Shown: positions 1 through 8,658, counted from the stretch's first letter. The stretch: 64,000 nucleotides of DNA from Rhodovarius crocodyli (GCF_004005855.1 NZ_SACL01000013.1:17531-81530); one strand, 5' to 3'. The notes: generated from the sequence alone by a model not told the origin. Numbers and translations: made by a program.

Positions 1-34
1 CCACGCGAAGGGGGTTGCGCACCTCGATATTCAT
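1..34 (-). CDS. 5' end of a gene that runs off the left edge
   Basis: An ATG on the minus strand at 34-32 overlaps the TGA stop of the upstream 749-residue gene (stop at 36-34), so the two share one base. This tight coupling is what supports a real start. Only eleven codons are visible, reading MNIEVRNPLRV. That is too little to name a family. It is probably the next gene of the surface-carbohydrate operon. Confidence 0.5.
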   Translation of the reverse strand, partial: MNIEVRNPLRV

Positions 35-2283
35 CACACGCCCCCCATGAGCGGAGCCGACAGGGAGGTCACCCGCTGAATTGTCACGCCGGCATCACCC
101 ATGGCCGCCAATGTCCTCGCGAGGCCGGGCTCGCGGAAATGCTCCTCGGCCAGTAACACGCGCGTGCAGCCCAGCAGCAGCGCGGCCGCCAGCATGGCGA
201 TCACGGGATGCTCCCCCACGACGCCGTGCTCGATCTCCAGCCCGCTCGCCTCCTCGACGCGGTCATAGCCGGCCGCGGGGGCCGGCGGGCGCCGCCAGAA
301 GACATCGCTGTTGGCGCAGAACATCGTGAGCAGCCTGCCGCGACGTGGATCGTCGGGCCCGCTGAGCTCCACCACATCGGCCAGGGGCAGGCTCTGCCAG
401 CCGGGGCAGAGCACCACCGCCGCCTCGATCGGCACCGGCCCCTGCCCGATATAGGCAGTCGCGCCGCGGCGCACGCCGCGCAGCTGGGTGAAGGCCACCC
501 GGTCGATCCAGGTGGCGCGCGGCGCCAGGGGCCAGGGCATCAGGCCGCTGTCCAGGGCCCGCTGCGCGCTGGACAGCGCGTCCCGCCGGCTCGGCCCAGG
601 GTCGATCAGCACCGTATGGACGCCCTGCTGCGCGGCCCGCGACAAGGGCTGCGCCTGCGCCGACACCGCGGCCGGGTTGCTGGCGAAGACCCGCCCCTGG
701 CCGCACAGCTCCACGAAGGCGGCGGCCAGCAGCCCACCGCCGGGCTGGCCGGGCTCGATCATCAGCCCCACGCCCGCCTTGTCGGGCAGGCCGTTCAGCC
801 GGGTCGCCAGCACGCTCTTGAGCACGCCGAGGGAACCGCCGGCCATCGAGCGTTCCTCCTCGCCGAACAGCCCCAGCTCGGAAGCGAAGGCACGCGCCGA
901 CCAGTCGCTGGCGGGCGCCGCGAGCGCAGGGTCGGCGGCGGAGAGCCGGGCCTCGACGAGGGCGGCCAGGCGGACGGCGGCTTCCTCGCCCGCCGGCACC
1001 GGCAGAGGCAGCGGAGGCTGGCCGATCACCGCGACGCCCTGGGCCGCGGCCAGCCCGGCGGCGAGCGCGCCGAGCGGGCCCGCGTCGGGCGAGAGCACCA
1101 CGAAGCGCGCCATCGTCAACGCATCGATCAGCTCGGTCAGGCCGGCGGAACCGGGCAGGTTCCAGACCGCGAGCCCTGGCGCGGCCACCAGGCCCATGGC
1201 GGCATGCGCCACCTGCCCGATGCCCAGGATGACCTCGGCCGAGCGCGCGGCGGGCTCCATCGCGGCGGCCAAGGCGGGCCCGACGGGCAGCACGGCGGAG
1301 GGCGCCTCCGGCATCCATTTGCCCAGCTCGACCCGCAGCCCCTCATCCTCGACGATGAGCGAGACACCCTTGAGCACGCCGCGCAGGGCGGCGATCGCCT
1401 TCTCCCGCGGGACCGGCGCGAAGATCATGCGGGGGCCCAGCACGAAGGCGCGCGAGAGCAACGCCCCGCGCGCCGGGCCGCCCGCGATCTTGCCCAGGAC
1501 GAACAGCGACGCGACGGAAGCGCCGACGATCATGGCGCATCCCGAGGCCTTCGCGATCGCCTCGATGGCCGCGGTCAGCGGCTTCTCGATCGGCGGAAGC
1601 GCGCCCGGCGCCGAGGAGGACCATTCCTGCATGGGCGACTGCAGCTCGATGTGATGCACCACATCCATCTGAGACAGCAGCGACGCGAGCTGCGCATCGA
1701 GCGCCGGTCGTGCGCCGAAATGCACGAACACCGTCCGGAACCCCGCGAGCCTGACGGCGGCCGCCAGGTTGGCGACGGGCGCCCAACTGCCGATCGCACT
1801 GCCGGGCAGCACATCGGCCAGGATCAGGACACTGGGCCGGGAAGAACCGACCACCGCCATCACATCCGCATCGGCGGTCCAGGTCGCATCGGCGAACCAG
1901 GCACCGGAAGCCGGCGTCAGGCGCCCGCTCAACGGCGCGCGCAACAGCTCCTCGCCGCCTTCCGGCAGCAGCACCCGCAGCATGGGCGCTGGCGCCTCGC
2001 ACCAGCCCTCAGGCAGGCGCGCATAGTGCAGGAAGCCGCCCCCCGCCGCGGCATCGGGTGAAGGCAACAGCCGCGCCTGACCCAGCGCGGCATCGCCGAC
2101 GCGGATGTCGAGGCGATCCGGCAGGCCGGCCGCGCCATCGGACGAGCGCAGGCGGACGCAGAGGTAGCCGTCAACGCTGACGGATGCCTCGGCGACCTCG
2201 ATGCCGAAATCACGCGTTGCCACATCGCCCGACGCGACAGGCCCGACAGGAGCTTCCAAGGACATCGTCACCGCATACTCCAC
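34..2283 (-). CDS. Large protein of unknown function in glycan locus
   Basis: A 749-residue protein I do not recognise. It has no signal peptide or membrane segment. A stretch near residue 140-210 (VLILADVLPG, then alternating beta-alpha character) resembles the N-terminal Rossmann-like half of GT-B glycosyltransferases. The C-terminal 150 residues also look alpha/beta. No glycosyltransferase signature such as the E-X7-E motif is evident. The first codon is GTG; an in-frame ATG at 2265 (MSLEAP) is an equally good start. It follows the FkbM methyltransferase gene by 31 bp and shares one base with the next gene, so it is probably co-transcribed. The setting suggests a role in building or modifying a surface polysaccharide, which is inference from neighbours only. 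Confidence 0.6.
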   Translation of the reverse strand: MEYAVTMSLEAPVGPVASGDVATRDFGIEVAEASVSVDGYLCVRLRSSDGAAGLPDRLDIRVGDAALGQARLLPSPDAAAGGGFLHYARLPEGWCEAPAPMLRVLLPEGGEELLRAPLSGRLTPASGAWFADATWTADADVMAVVGSSRPSVLILADVLPGSAIGSWAPVANLAAAVRLAGFRTVFVHFGARPALDAQLASLLSQMDVVHHIELQSPMQEWSSSAPGALPPIEKPLTAAIEAIAKASGCAMIVGASVASLFVLGKIAGGPARGALLSRAFVLGPRMIFAPVPREKAIAALRGVLKGVSLIVEDEGLRVELGKWMPEAPSAVLPVGPALAAAMEPAARSAEVILGIGQVAHAAMGLVAAPGLAVWNLPGSAGLTELIDALTMARFVVLSPDAGPLGALAAGLAAAQGVAVIGQPPLPLPVPAGEEAAVRLAALVEARLSAADPALAAPASDWSARAFASELGLFGEEERSMAGGSLGVLKSVLATRLNGLPDKAGVGLMIEPGQPGGGLLAAAFVELCGQGRVFASNPAAVSAQAQPLSRAAQQGVHTVLIDPGPSRRDALSSAQRALDSGLMPWPLAPRATWIDRVAFTQLRGVRRGATAYIGQGPVPIEAAVVLCPGWQSLPLADVVELSGPDDPRRGRLLTMFCANSDVFWRRPPAPAAGYDRVEEASGLEIEHGVVGEHPVIAMLAAALLLGCTRVLLAEEHFREPGLARTLAAMGDAGVTIQRVTSLSAPLMGGV

Positions 2284-2314
2284 ACCATCAGCCGATCCAG
2301 ACAGGCACTCGGCA

Positions 2315-3166
2315 TCAGCAACAGATCATTTCAGAAATACCATATTTTTCAACAACATGATCAATCATGCCATGCAGGGTGCCCTTCAGCACCATGTTTT
2401 CCCGCGGCACGCCAAAGCACCAGCCCGGCTGCCCGCCTATGGTCCAGTCCTTTCGACGAAAATCGAACCCGATCAGGTTATACAGATCGTACTCAACGTC
2501 TTGAAAAAAATCGAAGAACTCATCCGCGGAGTAGCCGTACTGCGTGGCCGCGCGCCCCCGCCAGTTGCGCATGACCAGCAGCGGACGCCGGCCCTTCAAC
2601 AGGTTGATACCGCCGCGAAGCGCCTGAAACTCACCCCCCTCGATATCGAGCCAGAGGAGGCGCACCGGGCCGGTCTGCGGGCCACCTGCATCCAGCGTCG
2701 TGACCGGGGCGACATCGCAGTCGGGTTCGGCTTCGCCCGCGACCTCACGCGCGACTTCCGGACTGGGGTACAGCCCCGACCGCTGAAGCATGCCCGACAC
2801 GCTGTAGAAGGCGCCATCACCCACATAGTCGGACAGCGCAATCGCGTGCAATTCGACGGCTTCGCACAACCCTACACGCTCCAGTCTATTCTGAAGCGCT
2901 TCATGGCTGCCTAGCTGCGGCTCGAAAGCGACGACACGCCCGCATGGCCCCACCTGCCGCGCCATCATTGTCGTAAATCCACCCAGGTAAGAACCGGCCT
3001 CAATGACGCAGTCACCCGGACAGATATGAGAAAAAACGACCGATTTCAAAATATCAGAATAAAAAGACGAGACTTTTTTATTATCGTTTATGCCTACAAT
3101 TCCTGCGTAAGACTTCTTTTTGTCTTCAATGGACACATCACGCATGAGATCAGTTCCCGATTTCAC
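2315..3166 (-). CDS. FkbM-family SAM-dependent methyltransferase
   Basis: A 283-residue class I methyltransferase of the FkbM type, which usually O-methylates sugars or secondary metabolites. The SAM-binding region shows VIEAGSYLGGFTTMMAR, followed by the acidic strand VVAFEPQ. The C-terminal half carries the family-typical LLWLDIEGGEFQALRGG, where the Asp and Glu are usually conserved. The start shown is GTG; an ATG 21 bp downstream at 3145 (MRDVS) is an alternative with a weak GGGAAC Shine-Dalgarno. The 5' third is less GC-rich than neighbouring genes, hinting at a different origin or a regulatory need. The likely substrate is a glycan sugar made by this locus. Confidence 0.85.
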   Translation of the reverse strand: MKSGTDLMRDVSIEDKKKSYAGIVGINDNKKVSSFYSDILKSVVFSHICPGDCVIEAGSYLGGFTTMMARQVGPCGRVVAFEPQLGSHEALQNRLERVGLCEAVELHAIALSDYVGDGAFYSVSGMLQRSGLYPSPEVAREVAGEAEPDCDVAPVTTLDAGGPQTGPVRLLWLDIEGGEFQALRGGINLLKGRRPLLVMRNWRGRAATQYGYSADEFFDFFQDVEYDLYNLIGFDFRRKDWTIGGQPGWCFGVPRENMVLKGTLHGMIDHVVEKYGISEMICC

Positions 3167-3318
3167 GGAAGCCCCGAACAGCTTTCAACCGCATGGGACG
3201 ATGGTTCTTCTCATTTTGCAATGCAAAAAATTATGTCTCTTTCGCATTCATATTTTGGTGAATAAGCCCTCCCAACTCCGTCTCATTATTTCACTTCGGC
3301 GAATTATTTCGTAAAAAT
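3167..3318 (-). promoter_or_regulatory. AT-rich leader of the FkbM gene with a 15-bp palindrome
   Basis: This 152-bp gap is far more AT-rich than its surroundings. It holds a perfect palindrome at 3214-3228, TTTTGCA-A-TGCAAAA, about 50 bp upstream of the FkbM start. The position fits an operator or promoter element for the gene transcribed leftward. No clear -35/-10 pair could be fixed, and there is no T-run to make the palindrome a convincing terminator for the upstream operon. The assignment as regulatory DNA is inference. Confidence 0.4.
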
Positions 3319-4062
3319 TCAATCCGACATCGTTTTCAATGCGACCCAGGACAGCGCGAATGCCATCTCGCGCTGGTCCGCGCTGCCATGGCGGGCGGGC
3401 GAATCCGTCTGCGCGGCGTCGATCTCCAGTTGCATCGAGGCCGCCCATTGCGCGTCACCCGGCTCGACCAGAGAGGTCAGCACGGTGAAGCCCCCCTCCT
3501 CGGCAACCGTCACCGCCCCCCATTCCCCGCCGCCCACCGACAGGCGCACGCGTTCCAGCGCGTGCGGCACCATCGCCGAGAACAGGTGCAGCCTGACCTC
3601 AAGCGGCCCCTTCAGCCGAGGCACGGCGATCGCAGCCCGCGTGGAAGGGCCGAGCCAGCGATAGGGGGCCCCGGTGCCGCTGCGTTCCGCCGAGTAGAAC
3701 CCTTCGCAGGAGACCACCTCGTCGCAGAGGACCCTGACCTCGGCCGGGATCAGGATCTCCTCGAAGGACCGCGCCGGGGCCGCATGGCCCGCCTGCTCGA
3801 CGAAGGGCGGGGGCACCCCTTGCCATTGTGCCGCCTGCAGCGTCAGCAGCCGCGCCTCCAGCGTCGCCAGCCGCTCCAGCATCCAGCGCAGCGACGCCTC
3901 GGGGGGCTGCCCCTCAAGCTCCTGCGCGTAGCCGCTCAGCAGGCGCTGCCGCAGCACGCGGTCCACCGCATCGCCGACACTGTCCATGTCGCGCAGATCC
4001 ATCCTGCCGGCGAAAGCGGCGGCCAGCGCCCGGGCCGCATCGGCCAATGTGTCGTCAGCCAT
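3319..4062 (-). CDS. Protein of unknown function, glycan operon
   Basis: A 247-residue soluble protein with no family I recognise. The start chosen is ATG 4062 (MADDTLADAA), which overlaps the end of the sulfotransferase-like gene by 8 bp and so implies translational coupling. A longer in-frame extension would run deep into that gene. The first hundred residues are helical (LRWMLERLATLEARLLTLQAA could form a short coiled coil). The C-terminal 150 residues look like a beta-rich domain, with runs such as LEVRLHLFSAMVPHALERV that resemble a carbohydrate-binding or jelly-roll fold. Position at the end of the sulfotransferase/cytidylyltransferase operon suggests a part in glycan assembly, but no activity can be assigned. 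Confidence 0.65.
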   Translation of the reverse strand: MADDTLADAARALAAAFAGRMDLRDMDSVGDAVDRVLRQRLLSGYAQELEGQPPEASLRWMLERLATLEARLLTLQAAQWQGVPPPFVEQAGHAAPARSFEEILIPAEVRVLCDEVVSCEGFYSAERSGTGAPYRWLGPSTRAAIAVPRLKGPLEVRLHLFSAMVPHALERVRLSVGGGEWGAVTVAEEGGFTVLTSLVEPGDAQWAASMQLEIDAAQTDSPARHGSADQREMAFALSWVALKTMSD

Positions 4063-5263
4063 GCCTTGCCCAGTCTCCAGACGCGAAGGAAGCCACCATA
4101 TCCAGCCCGCAGCCCTCATACTCCTGCCTCGGCCCGAAGCTGAGAATGACATCGACCATGGCCGGCAGGTTCATCAAATCCTGGCGGATGCCAGCGTGCC
4201 CGCCGGCCGGCAGCCCCCATTCGCGCGCCAGCAGCACCTGGCGCGACAGGCTCGACACGATCTCGAGCCGCAGGCCGAAATCCGCGCCATTGGCCGCAAG
4301 CCCCGTGAACACAGCCTCGAATCGGTCCCGCCCGGCGGGCGCCATCAAGGGGAAATGCGCCACGGCACCGGCGGCACCGGTCGCGCGCAGCCGTACGGTC
4401 CCCTCGGCCCGCTCCGGCGGCAGCATCGCCTCCATCCCCACCACACGCAGCCGCCCGTCCCGCGCCATCTCCCCGAGGTGCAGGGGCGTGCCGAGCAGGG
4501 CGGCGGCTGGCTTCTCGGGCGATTGCCCGGTCGCCGCCATGGCGGGACCGCACAGGTCGAGGAACATCATCTTCTCAGGCGTGCTCCATCCCATCCCCGC
4601 CAGGCCGGGCGCGCGCGTCACGGGGTCGAGCCCCGTGCCGGCCGGCCGGAAATCCCTGAGCCAACCGGCGGCCAGCGTGGCCGTGGCGGGCGCCAGGCCG
4701 CAAAAACGCGCAATCCCCGCCAAGGCCATGCCAGGGTCGGTGAGCACCGCCGCGAACTCCACCGGCAGGCAGGCGGCGGGTGCCGCCTGGACCAGCGCCT
4801 CCCCGGCCAGCGTCGCCGCGGCCCAGCTCATGCAATGCGCGGCGAAGCCCATGCGGGGGCGCGCCCGCAGGCGGCCGGCCACATTCTCCACCGCTCCGCG
4901 CCGCATGATGACGGCCCGGGCCGAAGGCAGGAAAGGCAGCAGCCGGCGCAGGCCGGTCAGCACCGCGGGCTCGGGCAGGATCTCCGCCGCGCGCAGCACG
5001 ATACCCGGCCCGTCGCAGCCCTGCAGGATGTCGGCCAGCAGCGCCTGCGCCATGCGCTCGCTCAGCAATCCGCCGGGCGGCGGCGGCTCCCCGATCTCCG
5101 CCAGGCGCGCGGCCTGCCGCCTGGCCGCATCCGCGACGAGGCTGACGCGCGCCAACTCGGCCGACACGTCGCGCTGCGGCCAGCGCAGCGCGTGCGACAG
5201 CGCGCCCGACATCGCGGTAACGCCAGACCTGGCAGGCCCGACGACGAACAATATCCTCGTCAT
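4055..5263 (-). CDS. Sulfotransferase-like P-loop protein
   Basis: A 402-residue protein that opens with a beta strand and a phosphate-binding loop, ILFVVGPARSGVTAM (residues 4-18). This is the arrangement of the 5'-phosphosulfate loop of PAPS-dependent sulfotransferases. The middle (residues 130-180) has Arg/Ser motifs such as VIMRRG where such enzymes bind the 3'-phosphate, but I cannot fix that motif with certainty. The last 150 residues appear to be an added beta-rich domain. It lies 18 bp downstream of the cytidylyltransferase gene and overlaps the next gene by 8 bp. The likely role is sulfation of a surface sugar; other P-loop kinases are possible. Confidence 0.6.
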   Translation of the reverse strand: MTRILFVVGPARSGVTAMSGALSHALRWPQRDVSAELARVSLVADAARRQAARLAEIGEPPPPGGLLSERMAQALLADILQGCDGPGIVLRAAEILPEPAVLTGLRRLLPFLPSARAVIMRRGAVENVAGRLRARPRMGFAAHCMSWAAATLAGEALVQAAPAACLPVEFAAVLTDPGMALAGIARFCGLAPATATLAAGWLRDFRPAGTGLDPVTRAPGLAGMGWSTPEKMMFLDLCGPAMAATGQSPEKPAAALLGTPLHLGEMARDGRLRVVGMEAMLPPERAEGTVRLRATGAAGAVAHFPLMAPAGRDRFEAVFTGLAANGADFGLRLEIVSSLSRQVLLAREWGLPAGGHAGIRQDLMNLPAMVDVILSFGPRQEYEGCGLDMVASFASGDWARHG

Positions 5264-5281
5264 CGCCCCGCGGCGCCGCGG

Positions 5282-5974
5282 TCAGACCGCGGCAGCGGCA
5301 GGCTCGGCTTCGCCATGCACCAGCGGGTACAGCGCCTCGGCCAGGGCAAGGTCCTCCGCCGTCTTGATGACGTGGCCCGCCAGCCGGTTCACCGGGGACA
5401 GGCCGACCTTGCCGGCATAGGTGGCGCACTGCCCGGCGCGCGTCGCCTCCAGATAGGTCGCGGCGCGCCAGCCGGTGATGGACCAGGTGACACGGCGCAC
5501 CGGCGGCAGGTCCTGGGAGTTGGTCTTCTCGGCCAGGGTGAAGTTCACGGGCTCACCGCGGCAGAATGCCTCCAGCGGCTCGTCCACGACGCTCAGCATC
5601 ACGTCGTAGTCGCCCTCGATCATCTCCTGGGTGAAGCGCTTCACTTCATCCATGGTCATGAGCGGCGCGATGGAATGCACCTGGAACAGGCGGGTGCAGG
5701 GGTGCTTGTCCAGGAACTCGGCCACGAACTGCTCGCTGGTCGCGACGTTGTTGGCCAGCTCGTCAGGGCGCTTGTGAAAGCGCGCGCCTTCCTTCACCGC
5801 GATCTCACCGAAGACATCGCTTTCGGAATTGACCCACACCTCGTCGAATACGCCGGCGTTCAGGCATTTGCGCACGACATGCGCCAGCAGCGGCACGCCG
5901 CGCAGCGGCAGCAGGTTCTTCTGCTTCAGCCTCTGGCTGCCCATGCGGGCAGGAATCATCGCGATATTGGTCAT
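5282..5974 (-). CDS. Acylneuraminate/CMP-sugar-type cytidylyltransferase
   Basis: A 230-residue nucleotidyltransferase of the NeuA/KdsB superfamily, which moves CMP from CTP onto a 2-keto-sugar acid. The N-terminus carries the signature IPARMGSQRLKQKN (PARxGSxRxxxKN, residues 7-20), the CTP-binding loop. RPDELANN near residue 69 matches the usual RPxxLA element. It sits between the 2-hydroxyacid dehydrogenase and the sulfotransferase-like gene, spaced 23 and 18 bp. No sialic or legionaminic acid synthase (NeuB type) and no Kdo-8-phosphate synthase lies in the window. The sugar it activates is therefore unknown and may come from the neighbouring hydratase and dehydrogenase. Confidence 0.85.
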   Translation of the reverse strand: MTNIAMIPARMGSQRLKQKNLLPLRGVPLLAHVVRKCLNAGVFDEVWVNSESDVFGEIAVKEGARFHKRPDELANNVATSEQFVAEFLDKHPCTRLFQVHSIAPLMTMDEVKRFTQEMIEGDYDVMLSVVDEPLEAFCRGEPVNFTLAEKTNSQDLPPVRRVTWSITGWRAATYLEATRAGQCATYAGKVGLSPVNRLAGHVIKTAEDLALAEALYPLVHGEAEPAAAAV

Positions 5975-5997
5975 CGTCGCCTCGTATCGTCGCCTCG

Positions 5998-6963
5998 TCA
6001 GGGAGCCCAGGGGCTGAGGAAGGTCAGCGGGTCCGTCGCCTGCGAGAGCCCCGCGATGGCGGCGCGGCCCATGGCGACCACCGCCTCATTGGCGCTGCCG
6101 CCGATATGCGCGGTCGCCAGGAAGTTGGGCAGGTTCAGCAATTCCACATCCTGCGGCGGCTCCGAGGCGAAGACGTCGAAGCAGGCCGCCGAAAGCTGCC
6201 CCTCCTGCAGCGCCGCCTTCAGCGCCAGCTCATCCACCAGCCCGCCGCGCGCCGTGTTCACCAGCACCGCACCGCGGCGCATCGCGGCCAGGCGGGCGGT
6301 GTTGATGACATTGGCCGTGTCGGGCGTGGAGGGCACATGCAGCGAGATCGCGTCCGACTGCGCGAGCAGCGCGTCGAGGCCCACGCTCTCCACCCCCGTC
6401 TCGGCGCAGTAGTCGCTGATGTCGCGGATATCGTGCGCCAGGACGCGCACACCCAGCGCGCGCAGCATCCGGCCCAGCTCCTTGCCGACATGGCCGCAGC
6501 CGAGCAGGCCGACCGTCGCGTCGGAGATCTGCCGGCCGAGATACTGGCGCCAGATGCCGCCACGGATCTCAGATTGGGAAATGCTGACGCCCCGAAAGGC
6601 CGCGATGATGAAGCACAGCGCGAGCTCGGCCACGGAGCGGCGGTTCACACCGCCCGTCCAGCCCACCTTCACGCCATGCGCCGCTGCCGCGCGCAGGTCG
6701 ACATTGTCCAGGCCCACGCCGTACTTGCCGATGACGCGCAGCTCGGGCAGCGCCTCGAAGACGGAAGCCGTGATCTTCTCCAGCGCCACGATCGCGCTGT
6801 CATGCCCCTTGAGGAAGCCGATCAGTTCGTCTCCGGCCAGGGTGCGGCCGGTGTCGTTGAAGGTCACATTCTCATACTGCGCGGCCATCTCGCCGCGCAG
6901 GATGGGATGGCGCGAGAAGGACCGCGACAGAACCGCCACCTTCGGCGCGTTGGAGAGCGCCAT
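5998..6963 (-). CDS. D-isomer-specific 2-hydroxyacid dehydrogenase
   Basis: A 321-residue NAD-dependent dehydrogenase of the phosphoglycerate dehydrogenase-like family. The Rossmann motif is GLLGCGHVGKELG (residues 152-164). The catalytic set is complete: Arg239 in NTARGG, Glu268 in ASEPP and His286 in TAHIGG. It interconverts a 2-keto acid and a D-2-hydroxy acid in the cytoplasm. It lacks the C-terminal ACT domain of classical SerA. The gene shares one base (TGATG) with the hydratase upstream and is followed closely by the cytidylyltransferase, so a keto-acid intermediate of the glycan pathway is a plausible substrate. That link is inferred from context. Confidence 0.88.
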   Translation of the reverse strand: MALSNAPKVAVLSRSFSRHPILRGEMAAQYENVTFNDTGRTLAGDELIGFLKGHDSAIVALEKITASVFEALPELRVIGKYGVGLDNVDLRAAAAHGVKVGWTGGVNRRSVAELALCFIIAAFRGVSISQSEIRGGIWRQYLGRQISDATVGLLGCGHVGKELGRMLRALGVRVLAHDIRDISDYCAETGVESVGLDALLAQSDAISLHVPSTPDTANVINTARLAAMRRGAVLVNTARGGLVDELALKAALQEGQLSAACFDVFASEPPQDVELLNLPNFLATAHIGGSANEAVVAMGRAAIAGLSQATDPLTFLSPWAP

Positions 6964-7745
6964 CAGGCGGGCTCCGCGAAGCGCATGGTCACGACGCCGT
7001 TGATGGCGGGGAAGCGCGCGGTCACGAGCTTGCCGGCCGGCACCTCGATGTAGCCGGTGCAGCTGCCCGAGGCGATCACCTGGCCGGCCTTCAGCGAATA
7101 GCCGCGCGCCAGCGCCGTCTGCACGAAGGCCAGCAGCGGGCCGAAGGCACCGCCATCGATCACCGAGGCATTGCCGGTGAAGGGCTCGGCACCCTCGACC
7201 TCCAGGATAACCGGGGCCTCATCGAGGCGCGCGGGGTCGCCCACCGCCTCTCCGCTGCCGACCACGAGCGAGCCCACCGCGCCCGTGTCGCCGATCAGCG
7301 CGAAGCCGCCATGCGCGCCGAGGCCGCTAAAGCGCGAACCCGGGATCTCGATGGAGGCATGGACGCTGCCGATCGCGGCCAGCAGGCCGGCGCGGTCGAT
7401 GCCCGCATCGGCGGGCGTCAGGTCACGGGACAACTTGAAGGCGTATTCGCATTCCACGCCGCGCTGGCGGGCGAGATGGGCCGGCACCTCCTCCCCGTCA
7501 GCGAAGACGCGATTGCCGGGGATGGGGCCGAAGAACTGACGGGAGACGCCCAGATTGGCCCGCACGGCGGCGATGGTGGCGCCCAGCTTATAGGCCTCGA
7601 CCCCGCCGAGCCGCGCGACGATGGCATCGACCAGCCTCTCGGACGCATCCTGGTCGGTCGGGAGTTCTCCGGGGCGGGGCTCCACAACCTCGGTGGTGTC
7701 GAAAGCAGCAGCGATACGCGCCGCCAACGCTTCATGCTCGCTCAA
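6963..7745 (-). CDS. 2-keto-4-pentenoate hydratase (MhpD) family protein
   Basis: A 260-residue protein of the MhpD/fumarylacetoacetase-like fold, which hydrates or decarboxylates 2-keto acids at a divalent metal site. Typical features are the late glycine-rich segment LKAGQVIASGSCTGYIEVPAG and the central IEIPGSRF. The start is an unusual TTG at 7745, chosen because a GGAG Shine-Dalgarno sits about 7 bp upstream. It is the first gene of the minus-strand glycan operon and is divergent from the phosphatase gene. In aromatic degradation this family acts after ring cleavage, but here it is surrounded by sugar genes, so a role on a deoxy-keto sugar acid is more likely. That reassignment is inference. 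Confidence 0.82.
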   Translation of the reverse strand: MSEHEALAARIAAAFDTTEVVEPRPGELPTDQDASERLVDAIVARLGGVEAYKLGATIAAVRANLGVSRQFFGPIPGNRVFADGEEVPAHLARQRGVECEYAFKLSRDLTPADAGIDRAGLLAAIGSVHASIEIPGSRFSGLGAHGGFALIGDTGAVGSLVVGSGEAVGDPARLDEAPVILEVEGAEPFTGNASVIDGGAFGPLLAFVQTALARGYSLKAGQVIASGSCTGYIEVPAGKLVTARFPAINGVVTMRFAEPA

Positions 7746-7775
7746 ATTCCGGCTCCGTTCGCCACTGTATATTCA

Positions 7776-7804
7776 TTGCCACATATTCACAGAACGTGTA
7801 AAGT
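7776..7804 (+). promoter_or_regulatory. Probable sigma-70 promoter for the phosphatase gene
   Basis: TTGCCA at 7776-7781 and TAAAGT at 7799-7804 are separated by 17 bp and lie 35 bp before the GTG start at 7839. They match TTGACA in 5 of 6 and TATAAT in 4 of 6 positions. The divergent gap 7746-7838 is AT-rich. A leftward promoter for the hydratase operon must also lie here, but only a weak TATACA could be picked out. Confidence 0.45.
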
Positions 7805-7838
7805 CTCGACCACGCTTAACAATCCAGGGTCATTTTCG

Positions 7839-8579
7839 GTGAAGATAGATACAATTCCTGAAAATGAATATCTTTTTGACACCGCCAAAAAAGCGGTAAA
7901 AATCACCAAAGACTTCATAAAAATGAAACGGGGTACGGATCGATCGCCCGTGTCTCAATTAGGACGCGACATCAAGCTGTCCGAGGACGCCGCGTCCGAG
8001 GCAATGATCCGCGAATTCCTGGCCCAACATAGCGATCTGCCGGTGCTGGGCGAGGAAGGCGGCTGGGAAGGCCGCGAACCGCAACCGGACGATCTGCACT
8101 GGGTCCTCGACCCCCTCGACGGTTCCTTCAACTATTTCAGGGGCGTGCCCCTCTATGGCATCTCTCTGGCCCTCTGCCGTGGTCGCACCGCCGTGTTCGG
8201 CGCCATCTACGACCCGGAACGTGACGAACTTTTCAGTGGTGGCCCAGGCCTCGGCCTGCAACTTAACGAAGAGTTTATTACTCAACCGGCCCCAACCCGG
8301 CAGATGCTGGCCACGGGCTTCCCCTCCCGCGCGGATGTGAATGTCACGCTGGAGCGGATGGGTGAGCTCACCGCCCGCTGGACCAAGATGAGGATGCTCG
8401 GCGCCGCCGCGCTGTCCCTCGCCTGGGTGGCCGCGGGCAGGCTTGATGGCTACACGGAGAATGGAATCATGTGGTGGGACGTGGCGGCCGGGCTGGCCCT
8501 CGCCCAGGGTGCCGGCGCCACGACCATCCTCTGTCAGCCTGTGTCGGAATACGGGGTGAACGTCCTGGTGGAGCGATAG
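7839..8579 (+). CDS. Inositol monophosphatase family phosphatase
   Basis: A 246-residue metal-dependent phosphatase of the IMPase/CysQ superfamily. The metal site is visible as Glu72-Glu73 (LGEEGG), the DPLDGSFNY motif at 91-99 (Asp91, Asp94) and the late WWDVAAG motif. The GTG start at 7839 is chosen because the family needs the N-terminal helix (LFDTAKKAVKITKDFIK) that an internal ATG at 7924 would lose. The first 150 bases are markedly AT-rich compared with the rest. At 246 residues it is slightly short for the family. In this locus it probably removes a phosphate from a sugar phosphate. PAP phosphatase activity supporting the sulfotransferase-like protein is an attractive alternative. Confidence 0.85.
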   Translation: MKIDTIPENEYLFDTAKKAVKITKDFIKMKRGTDRSPVSQLGRDIKLSEDAASEAMIREFLAQHSDLPVLGEEGGWEGREPQPDDLHWVLDPLDGSFNYFRGVPLYGISLALCRGRTAVFGAIYDPERDELFSGGPGLGLQLNEEFITQPAPTRQMLATGFPSRADVNVTLERMGELTARWTKMRMLGAAALSLAWVAAGRLDGYTENGIMWWDVAAGLALAQGAGATTILCQPVSEYGVNVLVER

Positions 8580-8658
8580 GCGGCACGCCTGTCCGCCACG
8601 CCTTTCGGGCACCCCGCCCTCGTTAATTCATGCGTCTGGATCGATTGGACCGAGAAAC

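Noticed and set aside
208..2061. Long plus-strand open frame opposite the 749-residue gene
   Set aside because: Its composition is Arg/Gly/His-rich as expected for the antisense frame of a GC-rich gene, with no family features. The minus-strand reading has tight operon coupling.
3986..6412. 808-codon plus-strand open frame across the sulfotransferase, cytidylyltransferase and dehydrogenase genes
   Set aside because: It crosses three recognisable genes on the other strand and has no motif; it is a GC-bias shadow.
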